DNA of 64,000 nt, taken from Paracoccus versutus. Lineage in GTDB: Bacteria > Pseudomonadota > Alphaproteobacteria > Rhodobacterales > Rhodobacteraceae. Under the pieces are notes generated by a model. That model made no database searches. It had not been told where the DNA came from and was given only the letters and a program-made list of their open reading frames with translations. The stretch is from the NCBI RefSeq assembly GCF_000763885.1, contig NZ_JRKO01000011.1, forward strand, positions 1 to 64,000, read 5' to 3'. Shown piece by piece: positions 1 to 8,240 of the stretch. Within the stretch, counting starts at the first letter, position 1. The number at the start of each line of letters is the position of its first letter. Made by a program: the position numbers and the translations under genes.

Positions 1-801
1 GCCCGCCCCGAGCCCGATGCCGACTATGTCGCGCTGATCGAACGGCTGCGCGAGGCGGTCATGAAGAACCCCAACGACCCGCGCGGGCTGGAGCTTCTGG
101 CCGAGCACGAGGAGCGGCTGGGCAACCTCGTCGCCGCCAAGGATGCGCAGCGCCGGCTGGTTGCCCTGCGCGGCGACAAGGCCAGCGCCGAGGATCTGGC
201 GCGGCTGGCCGGGCTGACGATCGAGGCGGCCGGCGGCATCATCACCCGCGAGGCCGAGGATGCCGTGGCCCAAGCCCTGGCGCGCGATGCCCGCAATCCG
301 CAGGCGCGCTTCATGGCCGGGCTGCTGCACCTGCAGAACGGCCGGCCCGACCAGGCCTTTCCGGTCTGGGCCCGGCTGCTGGCCGAAGGCCCCGAGGACG
401 CGCCCTGGATCGCGCCGATCCGCGGCTCGATCCAGGATCTGGCCTGGTTTGCCGGCCACCCGGACTATACCCCACCGGAACCCGCCGCCTCGGGCACGCC
501 GGGCATGCCCAGCCTGCCCGCGATGCCCGGCCCGGATGCCGACGCCATGGCCGCGGCCGAGGAAATGACCGCCGAAGAGCGCCAGCAGATGGTCGAGGGC
601 ATGGTCAAGGGGCTGGAGACCCGGCTGGCGACCCAGGGCGGCACGCCCGAGGAATGGGCGCGGCTGATCTCGTCCCTGCCGGTGATCGGGCAAAAGGACC
701 ATGCCGGCGACATCCTGGGCGAGGCGCGCAAGCAGTTCGCCGGCGATGCCGCGGCGCTGGAGGTGATCGAGGCGGCGGCAAAACAGGCCGGGCTGGAATG
801 A
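1..801 (+). CDS. ccmI: Cytochrome c biogenesis protein CcmI, C-terminal part (5' end outside window)
   Basis: The reading frame is open from the first base, so the start lies outside the window. The visible 266 residues form a helical TPR-like domain: two-residue Asn-Pro turns in '[21 protein letters not shown]', then repeated '[25 protein letters not shown]' helices. This matches the periplasmic part of CcmI/CycH, which binds apocytochrome c and presents it to the CcmF/H heme ligase. A Pro/Gly/Met-rich linker around residues 155-180 precedes the last helices. The stop overlaps the ruvX start (ATGA). The many c-type cytochromes in this window (NirS, NirC, NirN, NorC) would need this system. 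Family call is by sequence recognition. Confidence 0.85.
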   Translation, partial: ARPEPDADYVALIERLREAVMKNPNDPRGLELLAEHEERLGNLVAAKDAQRRLVALRGDKASAEDLARLAGLTIEAAGGIITREAEDAVAQALARDARNPQARFMAGLLHLQNGRPDQAFPVWARLLAEGPEDAPWIAPIRGSIQDLAWFAGHPDYTPPEPAASGTPGMPSLPAMPGPDADAMAAAEEMTAEERQQMVEGMVKGLETRLATQGGTPEEWARLISSLPVIGQKDHAGDILGEARKQFAGDAAALEVIEAAAKQAGLE

Positions 802-1274
802 TCTGCGAGAACGTCGAGAGCTTCGCCGCAGCCCTGCCCCGCACCGGCGCCGTCGCCGGGCTGGACCTGGGCACCAAGACCATCGGCGTCGCGGTCAGCG
901 ACGGGCTGCGCAGCGTCGCCTCGCCGCTGACGGTGATCCGGCGCACGAAGTTCACCGTCGATGCGCAGGCGCTGCTGCAGATCGCCGCCGACCGGGCGCT
1001 GGTCGGGCTGGTGCTGGGCCTGCCGCGCAACATGGACGGCAGCGAGGGGCCGCGGGCGCAATCGACCCGCGCCTTTGCCCGCAACCTGGAACGGCTGACG
1101 CCGCTGCCGATCACCTTCTGGGACGAGCGGCTGTCGACCGTCGCCGCCGAACGCGCGCTGCTCGAGGGCGACACCTCGCGCAAGCGCCGCGCCGAGGTCA
1201 TCGACCAGGTCGCGGCCGGCTATATCCTGCAAGGCGCGCTGGACCGGCTGCGCTTCCTGGGGGCCGGCGGATGA
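798..1274 (+). CDS. ruvX: RuvX/YqgF-type Holliday junction resolvase-like nuclease
   Basis: 158 residues, the usual YqgF length. The RNase H-like fold starts with '[15 protein letters not shown]' (catalytic Asp about residue 22), followed by '[14 protein letters not shown]' and the late '[12 protein letters not shown]' containing the conserved Asp-Glu. The family acts in pre-16S rRNA 5' end processing and is structurally related to RuvC. The start ATG overlaps the ccmI stop in an ATGA arrangement, implying translational coupling. A longer upstream in-frame extension exists but would lie inside ccmI. The downstream DUF1289 gene overlaps by four bases. Confidence 0.93.
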   Translation: MICENVESFAAALPRTGAVAGLDLGTKTIGVAVSDGLRSVASPLTVIRRTKFTVDAQALLQIAADRALVGLVLGLPRNMDGSEGPRAQSTRAFARNLERLTPLPITFWDERLSTVAAERALLEGDTSRKRRAEVIDQVAAGYILQGALDRLRFLGAGG

Positions 1275-1453
1275 AGCCCTCGACGCCTTGCGTCAACATC
1301 TGCCGGATCGAGCCGGCAAGCCGGTTTTGCACCGGCTGCCTGCGCAGCATCGACGAGATCGCCGGCTGGGGCCGCATGACCGAGGCCGAGCGGCTGGCGA
1401 TCATGGCCGAGCTGCCCTCCCGCGCCCTGCCCGCCTGCGGCAGGGCGGACTAG
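1271..1453 (+). CDS. DUF1289 small cysteine protein
   Basis: 60-residue protein with the DUF1289 pattern: '[10 protein letters not shown]' then '[15 protein letters not shown]' and a short helix '[13 protein letters not shown]'. The four cysteines (residues about 7, 11, 20, 23) resemble a small metal- or Fe-S-binding knuckle. Biochemical function is unknown. It overlaps ruvX by four bases, so it is probably in the same transcript. It faces cbpM, whose end overlaps it by four bases in convergent orientation. Confidence 0.85.
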   Translation: MKPSTPCVNICRIEPASRFCTGCLRSIDEIAGWGRMTEAERLAIMAELPSRALPACGRAD

Positions 1454-1797
1454 CGCGTCACCACCCGCACCTCGCGGATCGCGGCCTTGAGCCGCACCCG
1501 CGTCTCGACCGGCTCGCGCGCCACCGCGTCCAGGATCGCCCGCATGTCGCCCCTGAGCCCGTGCAGCTGGTCGACCAGCGACAGCACCAGGGCCAGCGCC
1601 TCTTCGTCCAGATGATAGCCCTCGGCCAGGTCGACGACCAGGCTCAGCCGCGCCAGGTCGATGTCGCGAAACAGCGGACCCTGTTCGGATTGCACCGGCA
1701 CGACCACGCCGGCGCGGATATAGCGCTCCAGCTGCTCGGGCGTCAGGTCGCTGATCGCCTCCAGCGTCTCGGCCAGGGTATGATGGGGCTGGGTCAT
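1450..1797 (-). CDS. cbpM: Chaperone modulator CbpM
   Basis: 115 residues with a MerR-like helical N-terminus: 'LEAISDLTPEQLERYIRAGVV', then 'FRDIDLARLSLVVDLAEGYHLDEEALALVLSLVDQLHGLR'. This matches CbpM, the small partner that inhibits the DnaJ-like co-chaperone CbpA by binding its J-domain. Its start overlaps the cbpA stop by four bases (ATGA on the minus strand), the standard cbpA-cbpM pairing, so the two are co-translated. It converges with the DUF1289 gene. Confidence 0.88.
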   Translation of the reverse strand: MTQPHHTLAETLEAISDLTPEQLERYIRAGVVVPVQSEQGPLFRDIDLARLSLVVDLAEGYHLDEEALALVLSLVDQLHGLRGDMRAILDAVAREPVETRVRLKAAIREVRVVTR

Positions 1798-2705
1798 TTT
1801 CCCCTCCTCGGATCATAGGCATGGTTCTGGCGCCACTCTTCGATGAAGCGGGCCAATTCGTCGTCGACCCTGGGCGGCATCACGATCTTCAGCACGACAT
1901 GCTGGTCGCCGCGCCGCCCGTCCGCGCCCCTGATGCCGCGGCCCTTCAGCCGCAGCTTCTGGCCGGAGCTGGCGCCGCGCGGGACGGTCAGCATCACCGG
2001 GCCGTCGATGGTCTGCGCCTCGACCTTGCCGCCCAGCACGGCCTCGTCGATGGTGATGGGCAGCGTGGTCTCGACATCGTTGCCGTCGCGCTTCCAGTCG
2101 GGATCCTCGGCCACGATCAGGGTCAGCAGCGCGTCGCCCGGCTCGCCATTACCCATGCCGGGACCGCCCTTGCCGCGCAGGCGGATGACCTGGCCGTCAT
2201 GCGCGCCCTCGGGGATCTTGACCTCCAGCACGCTGCCGTCGGGCATGGTGATCCGGGTCGAACCGCCGCGGGCCGCCGTCATGAAGTCGATCTCCAGGGT
2301 AAAGCGCTGGTCGGGGCCGCGCATGTCGAAGCTGCGCGCCCCGCCGCGCCGGCCGCCGCCGCCGGCACGGCCGCCGAACAGGTCCGAGAACACGTCCGAC
2401 AGATCGTCGAACCCATGCGGCTGGCGATAGGGGTTGTCGCCCGATTCGGCATATTCGCGATAGTAATGCCGCTGCGGCTGCTCCTGCCCCTGGGCGTCGA
2501 TCTCGCCGCGGTCGAAGCGGGCGCGCTGCTCGGGGTCTTTCAGCAGGTCATAGGCGGAAGAGGCGGCCTTGAAGCGCTCATGCGCGGCAGGATCGGGATT
2601 GAGGTCCGGGTGGTCGGTCTTGGCGATCCGGCGATAGGCCCGCTTGATGTCGTCCTGGCTGGCGTTCTTGCCCAGCCCCAGCGCCTTGTATGGATCGTCG
2701 GCCAT
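1794..2705 (-). CDS. cbpA: DnaJ-like co-chaperone CbpA
   Basis: 303 residues. N-terminal J-domain (residues 4-70) with the HPD motif in 'AKTDHPDLNPDP'; Gly/Phe-rich linker around 95-120 ('DVFSDLFGG' followed by a Gly/Arg run). Two beta-rich substrate-binding domains follow, e.g. 'GSVLEVKIPEGAHDGQVIRLRGKG'. The CxxCxGxG zinc-finger region of true DnaJ is absent, which places it in the CbpA class. It stimulates DnaK ATPase and may help nucleoid/stress functions. Translationally coupled to cbpM. Eighteen bases separate it from the upstream ROK regulator on the same strand, so read-through is possible. Confidence 0.93.
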   Translation of the reverse strand: MADDPYKALGLGKNASQDDIKRAYRRIAKTDHPDLNPDPAAHERFKAASSAYDLLKDPEQRARFDRGEIDAQGQEQPQRHYYREYAESGDNPYRQPHGFDDLSDVFSDLFGGRAGGGGRRGGARSFDMRGPDQRFTLEIDFMTAARGGSTRITMPDGSVLEVKIPEGAHDGQVIRLRGKGGPGMGNGEPGDALLTLIVAEDPDWKRDGNDVETTLPITIDEAVLGGKVEAQTIDGPVMLTVPRGASSGQKLRLKGRGIRGADGRRGDQHVVLKIVMPPRVDDELARFIEEWRQNHAYDPRRGK

Positions 2706-2723
2706 GGCCGCGGCTTCCTTTCT

Positions 2724-3914
2724 TCACCTGTCGTCACGGGAACGCGCGGGCGCACCCTGGGTTTCATGCCCGTTCCGGCCCGGCCGCGGGGCCGAGAAAC
2801 TGCCGCCCGGCAGGAAGCCCGCCCCCAGCGGCAGCGCGGCCGCCCCCAGCGTGCGGGCCCGGCGGCCCAGGGTTCCGGCGCGCACCTCGGGCAGGGTGAC
2901 GCCGTGGTGGCGCATCCCGGCCAGGCTGGCCGCGGTCGCCTGCACCAGCCCGGCCCGCAGCGCGGCCGGCATGGCGCCGTCGATCACCACCAGCGGCAGG
3001 TCCAGCACCGCCACCGCCCCCAGAGCCGCATGGGACAGCACCCGCGCCGATTCGTCCAGCCATTCCCGGACGATACCGGCCGGCAGATCCCAGGCCGCAT
3101 CGTCCAGCGGCAGGTCGCCCCCCAAGGCCGATTCCAGCACGGAAATCGAGGCCACGTCCAGCACCTGCCGCCCCCCCGGCACCGGATAGGAGCCCATCGC
3201 CCCGGCATTGCGCGACGGCCCCAGCCGCAGCCGCCCGTCCAGCACCACGCCGCCGCCGGCGAAATGCGCGACATAGAAATACAGGAAATCCTGCGGCAAT
3301 TCCTGGGTGCCGAACATCATCTCGGCCCCGCAGGCGCAGGAGCCGTCATTCTCCAGCCAGACCGGCAGGTCCAGCGCCTGCGCCAGTTCGGCGCGCAGGT
3401 CGCGGCCGCGCCAGGGGGCCATCTCCTCGGCCCAGTCCCACAGGTAGAAGGGGCTGGCGATGCCCATGCCCGACAGCCGCGCGCGCTGCGCTTGGGTCAA
3501 TTCGGCCAGGATCTCGGCCGCGCCGGCGACGGCGAAGTCGCGAATCGCGTCGGGCTGCGGATAGGCATGGGGCAGCACCCGGATCTGCCGGATGCCGCCG
3601 GCGAAATCGACCAGCACCAGCTCGGCCACCCGGCGCCCGACCTTGAGGCCCAGAAACAGCGCCCCCTCCGGCGCCAGGGCCAGCGGCAGTAGCGGCTGGC
3701 CCACCTTGCCGCGCCGCCGCTCGCCCCCCGCATCCAGCAGGCCCGCGGCGATCAGCTCGCGCGTGATGTTGGTGACGGCCTGCGCAGACAGGCCCGTGGC
3801 CTGGGCCAGCGCGGCGCGTGGCATCGGCCCGTTGCGGCGAATCAGCCACAGGATCAGCCGCTCGTTCTGGCTGCGGACCCCCTGCGGCGTCGCCGCCGGA
3901 TTGGTGTTCGGCAT
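2724..3914 (-). CDS. frcR: ROK-family repressor of the fructose transporter operon
   Basis: 396 residues. Winged HTH at about 12-70 ('NERLILWLIRRNGPMPRAALAQATGLS..AVTNITREL') then a sugar-kinase-like ROK domain ('LDLPVWLENDGSCACGAEMMFG'). The usual ROK zinc motif GExGH is replaced by 'GAMGSYPV', so the domain probably senses sugar without that metal site. It is divergent from frcB, the arrangement described for frcR-frcBCAK in Sinorhizobium meliloti. A perfect inverted repeat in the shared promoter (3937-3957) is its likely operator. Role as fructose-responsive repressor is inferred from context. Confidence 0.85.
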   Translation of the reverse strand: MPNTNPAATPQGVRSQNERLILWLIRRNGPMPRAALAQATGLSAQAVTNITRELIAAGLLDAGGERRRGKVGQPLLPLALAPEGALFLGLKVGRRVAELVLVDFAGGIRQIRVLPHAYPQPDAIRDFAVAGAAEILAELTQAQRARLSGMGIASPFYLWDWAEEMAPWRGRDLRAELAQALDLPVWLENDGSCACGAEMMFGTQELPQDFLYFYVAHFAGGGVVLDGRLRLGPSRNAGAMGSYPVPGGRQVLDVASISVLESALGGDLPLDDAAWDLPAGIVREWLDESARVLSHAALGAVAVLDLPLVVIDGAMPAALRAGLVQATAASLAGMRHHGVTLPEVRAGTLGRRARTLGAAALPLGAGFLPGGSFSAPRPGRNGHETQGAPARSRDDR

Positions 3915-3936
3915 GGTCGCTTCCTCCCTCCCCTAT

Positions 3937-3957
3937 TAAATCAACGAAATTGATTTA
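3937..3957. promoter_or_regulatory. Perfect inverted repeat between frcR and frcB, candidate FrcR operator
   Basis: TAAATCAA-CGAAA-TTGATTTA: two 8-bp arms with a 5-bp spacer, 22 bp upstream of the frcR start and about 75 bp before frcB. A TTGACA hexamer (3958-3963, + strand) abuts it and could be the -35 box of frcBCAK. No good -10 was found at 17 bp. AT-rich palindromes are typical ROK operators (NagC/Mlc). Confidence 0.6.
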
Positions 3958-4032
3958 TTGACAAGCCCCCGTTTCTTCGGCAGCCTTTTACAGGAGGCGG
4001 CGGTCAGACCCGCCCAGAGGAGGAAGGACATC

Positions 4033-5052
4033 ATGACCAAGACCAAACTGCTGCGCGCGGCGCTGGCGGGCACGGCCCTGACCCTGATCGCCGGCATGGC
4101 GCAGGCCGACAGCGCCTGCCTGATCACCAAGACCGACACCAACCCCTTCTTCGTGAAGATGAAGGAAGGCGCGCAGGCCAAGGCCGCCGAGCTGGGGCTT
4201 GAGCTGAAATCCTATGCCGGCCGCATCGACGGCGACCACGAAAGCCAGGTCTCGGCGGTCGAGGCCTGCATCGCGGACGGCGCCAAGGGCATCCTGATCA
4301 CCGCCTCGGACACCAAGGCCATCGTCGATTCCCTCCAGGCGGCGCGCGATGCCGGGCTGCTGGTCATCGCGCTGGACACGCCGCTGGACCCGGTCGATGC
4401 GGCGGACGCGACCTTCGCCACCGACAATTTCAAGGCCGGCGAGCTGATCGGCCAATGGGCCAAGGCCACCATGGGCGATGCGGCGGCCGAGGCCAAGATC
4501 GCGCTTCTGGACCTGGCGATCTCGCAGCCCTCGGTCGACGTGCTGCGCGACCAGGGCTTCCTGCAGGGCTTCGGCATCGAGCTGGGCGACCCCGAGAAAT
4601 GGGGCGACGAGACCGACCCGCGCATCGTCGGCCACGAAGTCACCTCGGGCAACGAGGAAGGCGGGCTGAAGGCGATGGAGACGCTGCTGGCCAAGGATCC
4701 CGACATCAACCTGGTCTATACCATCAACGAACCCGCCGCCGCCGGCGCCTATGAGGCGCTGAAGGCCGTCGGGCGCGAAGGCGACGTGCTGATCGTCTCG
4801 GTCGATGGCGGCTGTCCCGGCGTGCAGAACGTCAAGGACGGCGTGATCGGCGCCACCTCGCAGCAATATCCGCTGGACATGGCGTCGCAGGGCATCGAGG
4901 CCATCGCCGCCTTCGCCAAGGACGGCACCAAGCCCGTGCCGACCGAGGGCAAGGATTTCACCGATACCGGCGTGCAACTGGTGACCGACAAGCCGGCCGA
5001 GGGCATCGAATCCATCGACTCGGCCCGCGGCGCCGAGCTTTGCTGGGGCTGA
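4033..5052 (+). CDS. frcB: Fructose ABC transporter periplasmic binding protein FrcB
   Basis: 339 residues. Signal peptide '[25 protein letters not shown]' cut before Asp, then a class I sugar-binding fold beginning '[19 protein letters not shown]', with '[19 protein letters not shown]' and '[19 protein letters not shown]'. The sequence has the FrcB rather than RbsB flavour. The frame is open 25 codons further upstream, but the ATG at 4033 has an AGAGGAGGAAGG ribosome site and begins the signal peptide. It delivers fructose (possibly ribose/mannose) to FrcC/FrcA. A hairpin directly after the gene may raise its expression over frcC. Confidence 0.92.
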   Translation: MTKTKLLRAALAGTALTLIAGMAQADSACLITKTDTNPFFVKMKEGAQAKAAELGLELKSYAGRIDGDHESQVSAVEACIADGAKGILITASDTKAIVDSLQAARDAGLLVIALDTPLDPVDAADATFATDNFKAGELIGQWAKATMGDAAAEAKIALLDLAISQPSVDVLRDQGFLQGFGIELGDPEKWGDETDPRIVGHEVTSGNEEGGLKAMETLLAKDPDINLVYTINEPAAAGAYEALKAVGREGDVLIVSVDGGCPGVQNVKDGVIGATSQQYPLDMASQGIEAIAAFAKDGTKPVPTEGKDFTDTGVQLVTDKPAEGIESIDSARGAELCWG

Positions 5053-5067
5053 GCCTCGACTGAACCG

Positions 5068-5091
5068 CAGGGCGGGGGAAACCTCGCCCTG
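5068..5091 (+). repeat. Intercistronic hairpin between frcB and frcC
   Basis: CAGGGCG - 10-nt loop - CGCCCTG, a perfect 7-bp stem 15 bp after the frcB stop, with no U-run. Hairpins after the binding-protein gene often stabilise its message in ABC operons. That role here is inference. Confidence 0.5.
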
Positions 5092-5142
5092 ACCACAGGC
5101 AGCGGCGCCCTGCACGGCGTCTTGCAAGGGGGGAGACCGTCC

Positions 5143-6216
5143 ATGTCATCCGACACCAAGACGGCCGCCGGCTACGAGGAGGGCCTGCAAGGCGCCTCGG
5201 ACAAGGTTGCCGAGTTCCACGAACAGAAAACCGCCCTGAAGCGCCTGCAGCACTGGCTGCACATGACGCCCTCGGCCGTGCCGATGATCGTGCTGGTCGC
5301 GGCGATCATCGTCTTTGGCCTGCTGTCGCCGAACTTCTTCAAGGCGGTGACGCTGTCCACCATCCTGCAGCAGATCGCCATCGTCGGCATCCTGGGCTGC
5401 GCGCAGTCGCTGGTGGTGCTGACCGCCGGGATCGACCTGTCGGTCGGCGCCATCGCGGTGTTTTCCTCGGTGCTGATGGGGCAGTTCACATTCCGCTATG
5501 GCATCCCGGCGCCGGTCGCGATCGCGCTGGGGCTGGCGGCGGGCACCGCCATGGGCTTTGCCAACGGCTGGCTGGTCGCCCGCATCAAGCTGCCGCCCTT
5601 CATCGTGACGCTGGGCACCTGGCAGATCATCCTGGCGGCGAACTACATCTATTCCGCGAACGAGACCATCCGCTCGTCGGCCATCGCCGCCGAGGCGCCG
5701 GCGCTGCAATTCTGGGGCTATTCCATCCAGCCCGGCGGGGTGAAGATCCTTTACGCGGTGTTCCTGATGGTCGCGCTGGTCGCCATCCTGGCCTACGTCC
5801 TGCGCCATACCGCCTGGGGCCGGCATGTCTATGCGGTGGGCGACGACCCGGATGCGGCGGAACTGGCCGGCGTGCGCACCCGGCGGGTGCTGATCCAGGT
5901 CTATGCGCTGGCCGGGTTCTTCTGCGCCATCGCGGGCTGGGTGATGATCGGCCGCTTCGGTTCGGTCTCGCCCTCGGCCTCGACCGGGCAGCTGGGCAAT
6001 ATCCAGTCCATCACCGCGGTGGTGATCGGGGGGATCAGCCTCTTCGGCGGCCGCGGATCCATCGTCGGCATGTTCTTCGGCGCGCTGATCGTCGGCGTGT
6101 TCGAGATGGGGCTGAAGATGGTCGGCACCGATCCGCAATGGACCTTCTTCCTCATCGGCCTGCTCATCATCCTCGCCGTGGCGGTGGATCAATGGATCAG
6201 AAAGGCATCGGCATGA
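5143..6216 (+). CDS. frcC: Fructose ABC transporter permease FrcC
   Basis: 357 residues of BPD_transp_2 (RbsC-like) type with about ten membrane segments after a soluble 45-residue N-terminus. Family landmarks are 'AQSLVVLTAGIDLSVGAIAVFSSV' and 'GVRTRRVLIQVYALAGFFCAIAG', the latter being the EAA-like loop that contacts the ATPase. The start chosen is the ATG with AAGGGGGGA 9 bases upstream; an in-frame TTG seven codons earlier is less likely. Its stop overlaps the frcA start (ATGA), so the two are translationally coupled. It forms the inner-membrane channel of the Frc transporter. Confidence 0.92.
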   Translation: MSSDTKTAAGYEEGLQGASDKVAEFHEQKTALKRLQHWLHMTPSAVPMIVLVAAIIVFGLLSPNFFKAVTLSTILQQIAIVGILGCAQSLVVLTAGIDLSVGAIAVFSSVLMGQFTFRYGIPAPVAIALGLAAGTAMGFANGWLVARIKLPPFIVTLGTWQIILAANYIYSANETIRSSAIAAEAPALQFWGYSIQPGGVKILYAVFLMVALVAILAYVLRHTAWGRHVYAVGDDPDAAELAGVRTRRVLIQVYALAGFFCAIAGWVMIGRFGSVSPSASTGQLGNIQSITAVVIGGISLFGGRGSIVGMFFGALIVGVFEMGLKMVGTDPQWTFFLIGLLIILAVAVDQWIRKASA

Positions 6217-7007
6217 ACGCGAACATTTCCGGGGAACCGCTTCTGAAAGCCCGCGGGCTGGTGAAACGCTATGGCAAGGTCACCGCGCTGGACCATTGCG
6301 ACTTCGACCTGATGCCGGGCGAGATCCTGGCCGTCATCGGCGACAACGGCGCGGGCAAGTCCTCGCTGATCAAGGCGCTGTCGGGCGCGGTCCAGCCCGA
6401 CGAGGGCGAGATCACGCTGGAGGGCAAGCCGGTGCGCTTTGCCAGCCCGCTGGATGCGCGCGGCTATGGCATCGAATGCGTCTACCAGACGCTGGCCATG
6501 TCGCCGGCCCTGTCCATCGCCGACAACATGTTCATGGGGCGCGAGCTGCGCAAGCCCGGCATCATGGGCAAGTGGCTGCGCAAGCTGGACCGGCCGGCGA
6601 TGGAGAAATTCGCCCGCGAGAAGCTGACCGAGCTGGGGCTGATGACGATCCAGAACATCAACCAGGCGGTCGAGACGCTGTCGGGCGGCCAGCGCCAGGG
6701 CGTGGCGGTGGCGCGCGCCGCCGCCTTCGGCTCCAAGGTGGTGATCCTGGACGAGCCGACGGCGGCGCTTGGCGTCAAGGAAAGCCGGCGCGTGCTGGAG
6801 CTGATCCGCGACGTGCGCTCGCGCGGGATCCCGATCATCCTGATCTCGCACAACATGCCGCATGTCTTCGAGGTGGCGGACCGCATCCATATCCACCGGC
6901 TGGGCCGGCGGCTTTGCGTGATCCGGCCGGACGACTATTCCATGTCGGACGCGGTGGCCTTCATGACTGGGGCAAAGGTGCCGGACGAGGTGGCGACGGC
7001 GGCCTGA
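6213..7007 (+). CDS. frcA: Fructose ABC transporter ATPase FrcA
   Basis: 264 residues with a single nucleotide-binding domain: Walker A 'GDNGAGKSSLIKAL' (about 47-60), signature 'VETLSGGQRQGVAVARAA', Walker B 'VVILDEPTAALG', switch His in 'IILISHNMPHVFEVAD'. RbsA/XylG-type ATPases have two fused domains; a single domain is the FrcA type. The protein would drive fructose import with FrcB/FrcC. Start ATG overlaps the frcC stop. Confidence 0.92.
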   Translation: MNANISGEPLLKARGLVKRYGKVTALDHCDFDLMPGEILAVIGDNGAGKSSLIKALSGAVQPDEGEITLEGKPVRFASPLDARGYGIECVYQTLAMSPALSIADNMFMGRELRKPGIMGKWLRKLDRPAMEKFAREKLTELGLMTIQNINQAVETLSGGQRQGVAVARAAAFGSKVVILDEPTAALGVKESRRVLELIRDVRSRGIPIILISHNMPHVFEVADRIHIHRLGRRLCVIRPDDYSMSDAVAFMTGAKVPDEVATAA

Positions 7008-7020
7008 ACGGCGCGGCTGC

Positions 7021-7075
7021 GGGGGGCTTTGCCCCCCGTCCTTCGGACTCCCCCCAGGATATTTTTGCATGGAAG
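7021..7075 (+). repeat. Dispersed hairpin/TATTT element, copy 1 (contains the frcK start)
   Basis: GGGGGGC-TTT-GCCCCCC perfect hairpin (7021-7037), a small GTCC-TTC-GGAC hairpin (7038-7048), a second C-run (7050-7055), AGGATATTTTT (7056-7066), then GC and ATGGAAGAA. The frcK ATG is at 7069, inside the element. Same architecture as copies at 27745-27800, 47181-47216, 62917-62990 and 63030-63090. Confidence 0.65.
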
Positions 7076-7668
7076 AAATACTGGACCTTGTGGCAAGGCT
7101 AGGCCCTGGCCGGCGGATCGTGGCCATCCTGGGCGCGCCCGGATCGGGGAAATCGACCCTGGCCGCGCAGCTGGTGGCCGGGCTGGACGATGCGGTTCTG
7201 GTGCCGATGGACGGGTTCCACCTGGACAACAGGCTGCTGGAGGCGGACGGGCTGCGCGGATGCAAGGGCGCGCCCGAGACCTTTGACGCCGCGGGTTTCG
7301 TCGCGCTGGTGCGGCGACTGAAGGCGGGGGGCGAGGTGGTCCATCCGGTCTTCGACCGCGGCCTGGACCTGGCCATCGCCGGCGCCGGCCGCGTCGAGGC
7401 GGGGCATCGGCTGGTGGTTGTCGAGGGCAACTACCTGCTGCTGGACCGCGCGCCCTGGCGCGAACTGGCCGGGCTTTGGGATCTGTCGGTCATGCTGGAC
7501 GTGCCGATCGAGGAGCTGCGCCGGCGCCTGACCGCGCGCTGGCAGGGGCTGGGGCGTTCGCCCGCCGAGGTGATGGCGCATCTGGAGAACGACCTTGGCA
7601 ATGCCGAACTGGTGCTGCGCGAATCGCTGCCCGCCGATCTGCGGGTCCGGCCCGCGCCTATTTCTTAG
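7069..7668 (+). CDS. frcK: FrcK, uridine-kinase-like P-loop sugar/nucleoside kinase
   Basis: 199 residues. P-loop 'GAPGSGKSTLAAQL' (about 24-37), then 'VPMDGFHLDNRLLEADGLRGCKG', the uridine kinase/phosphoribulokinase-like substrate segment, 'VVVEGNYLLLDRAPW' and an Arg-rich lid 'LRRRLTARWQGLGRS'. The same kinase type closes the frcBCAK operon in rhizobia. Its natural substrate is not settled; fructose or a related sugar is assumed. The first codons (ATGGAAGAA) fall inside a dispersed intergenic element, so the N-terminus may have been recruited from a repeat. It converges with and overlaps mogA by 11 bases. Confidence 0.85.
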   Translation: MEEILDLVARLGPGRRIVAILGAPGSGKSTLAAQLVAGLDDAVLVPMDGFHLDNRLLEADGLRGCKGAPETFDAAGFVALVRRLKAGGEVVHPVFDRGLDLAIAGAGRVEAGHRLVVVEGNYLLLDRAPWRELAGLWDLSVMLDVPIEELRRRLTARWQGLGRSPAEVMAHLENDLGNAELVLRESLPADLRVRPAPIS

Positions 7669-8191
7669 GCCGGAACGCCTTGATGCGGGCGGGGTCGGTT
7701 TCGATCCAGGCCGCGCCGATCAGATCGAGGCAATAGGGCACCGCCGCGAAGACCGCGTCGAGGCAGGTGGCGATGGCCGAGGGCTTGCCCGGCAGGGTGA
7801 TCATGAGCGAGGCGCCGCGGATGCCCGCGGTCTGGCGCGACAGGATGGCGGTCGGCACCTCGCGCAGGCTGGCGCGGCGCATTTCCTCGCCAAAGCCGGG
7901 CAGTTCCTTTTCGATCACGTCGGCCATGGCCTCGGGCGTCTGGTCGCGCGGCGCCGGGCCAGTGCCGCCGGTGATCAGGATCAGGTCGGCGCCCTGGTCG
8001 TCGGCCAGGTCGCGCAGGCATTCGGCGACGATCTCGCGCCCGTCGGGGATGATGCGGCGCGTGATGTCCATGGGCGAGGTGATGGTGGCGCGCAGCCAGT
8101 CCTCGGCCCCCGGACCGCCCTTGTCCTCGTATTCGCCGCTGGCGGCGCGATCCGAGACGGTGACGATGGCGATATGGGCGGGACGGGACAT
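7658..8191 (-). CDS. mogA: Molybdopterin adenylyltransferase (MogA/MoaB type)
   Basis: 177 residues, MoCF_biosynth domain: 'HIAIVTVSDRAASGEYEDKGGPG' at the N-terminus, 'ADLILITGGTGPAPRDQTPEAM' (GGTG nucleotide loop) and 'LPGFGEEMRR'. It adenylates molybdopterin before Mo insertion and so supports molybdoenzymes such as nitrate reductases. The ATG at 8191 has GAGG seven bases upstream; the in-frame ATG at 8203 lies directly beside the argG terminator U-run. Its last 11 bases overlap frcK in convergent orientation. MogA versus MoaB naming cannot be settled by eye. Confidence 0.88.
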   Translation of the reverse strand: MSRPAHIAIVTVSDRAASGEYEDKGGPGAEDWLRATITSPMDITRRIIPDGREIVAECLRDLADDQGADLILITGGTGPAPRDQTPEAMADVIEKELPGFGEEMRRASLREVPTAILSRQTAGIRGASLMITLPGKPSAIATCLDAVFAAVPYCLDLIGAAWIETDPARIKAFRPKK

Positions 8192-8204
8192 GGCGGGCCT
8201 CATG

Positions 8205-8232
8205 AAAAAGGCCGCGGGGGCTGCCCGCGGCC
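8205..8232 (-). terminator. Intrinsic terminator after argG
   Basis: On the minus strand: GGCCGCGGG - 5-nt loop - CCCGCGGCC (8210-8232), followed by UUUUU (8209-8205). It ends the argG transcript 9 bp after the stop; the mogA start follows only 14 bases later. Confidence 0.8.
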
Positions 8233-8240
8233 GGTGGGTC

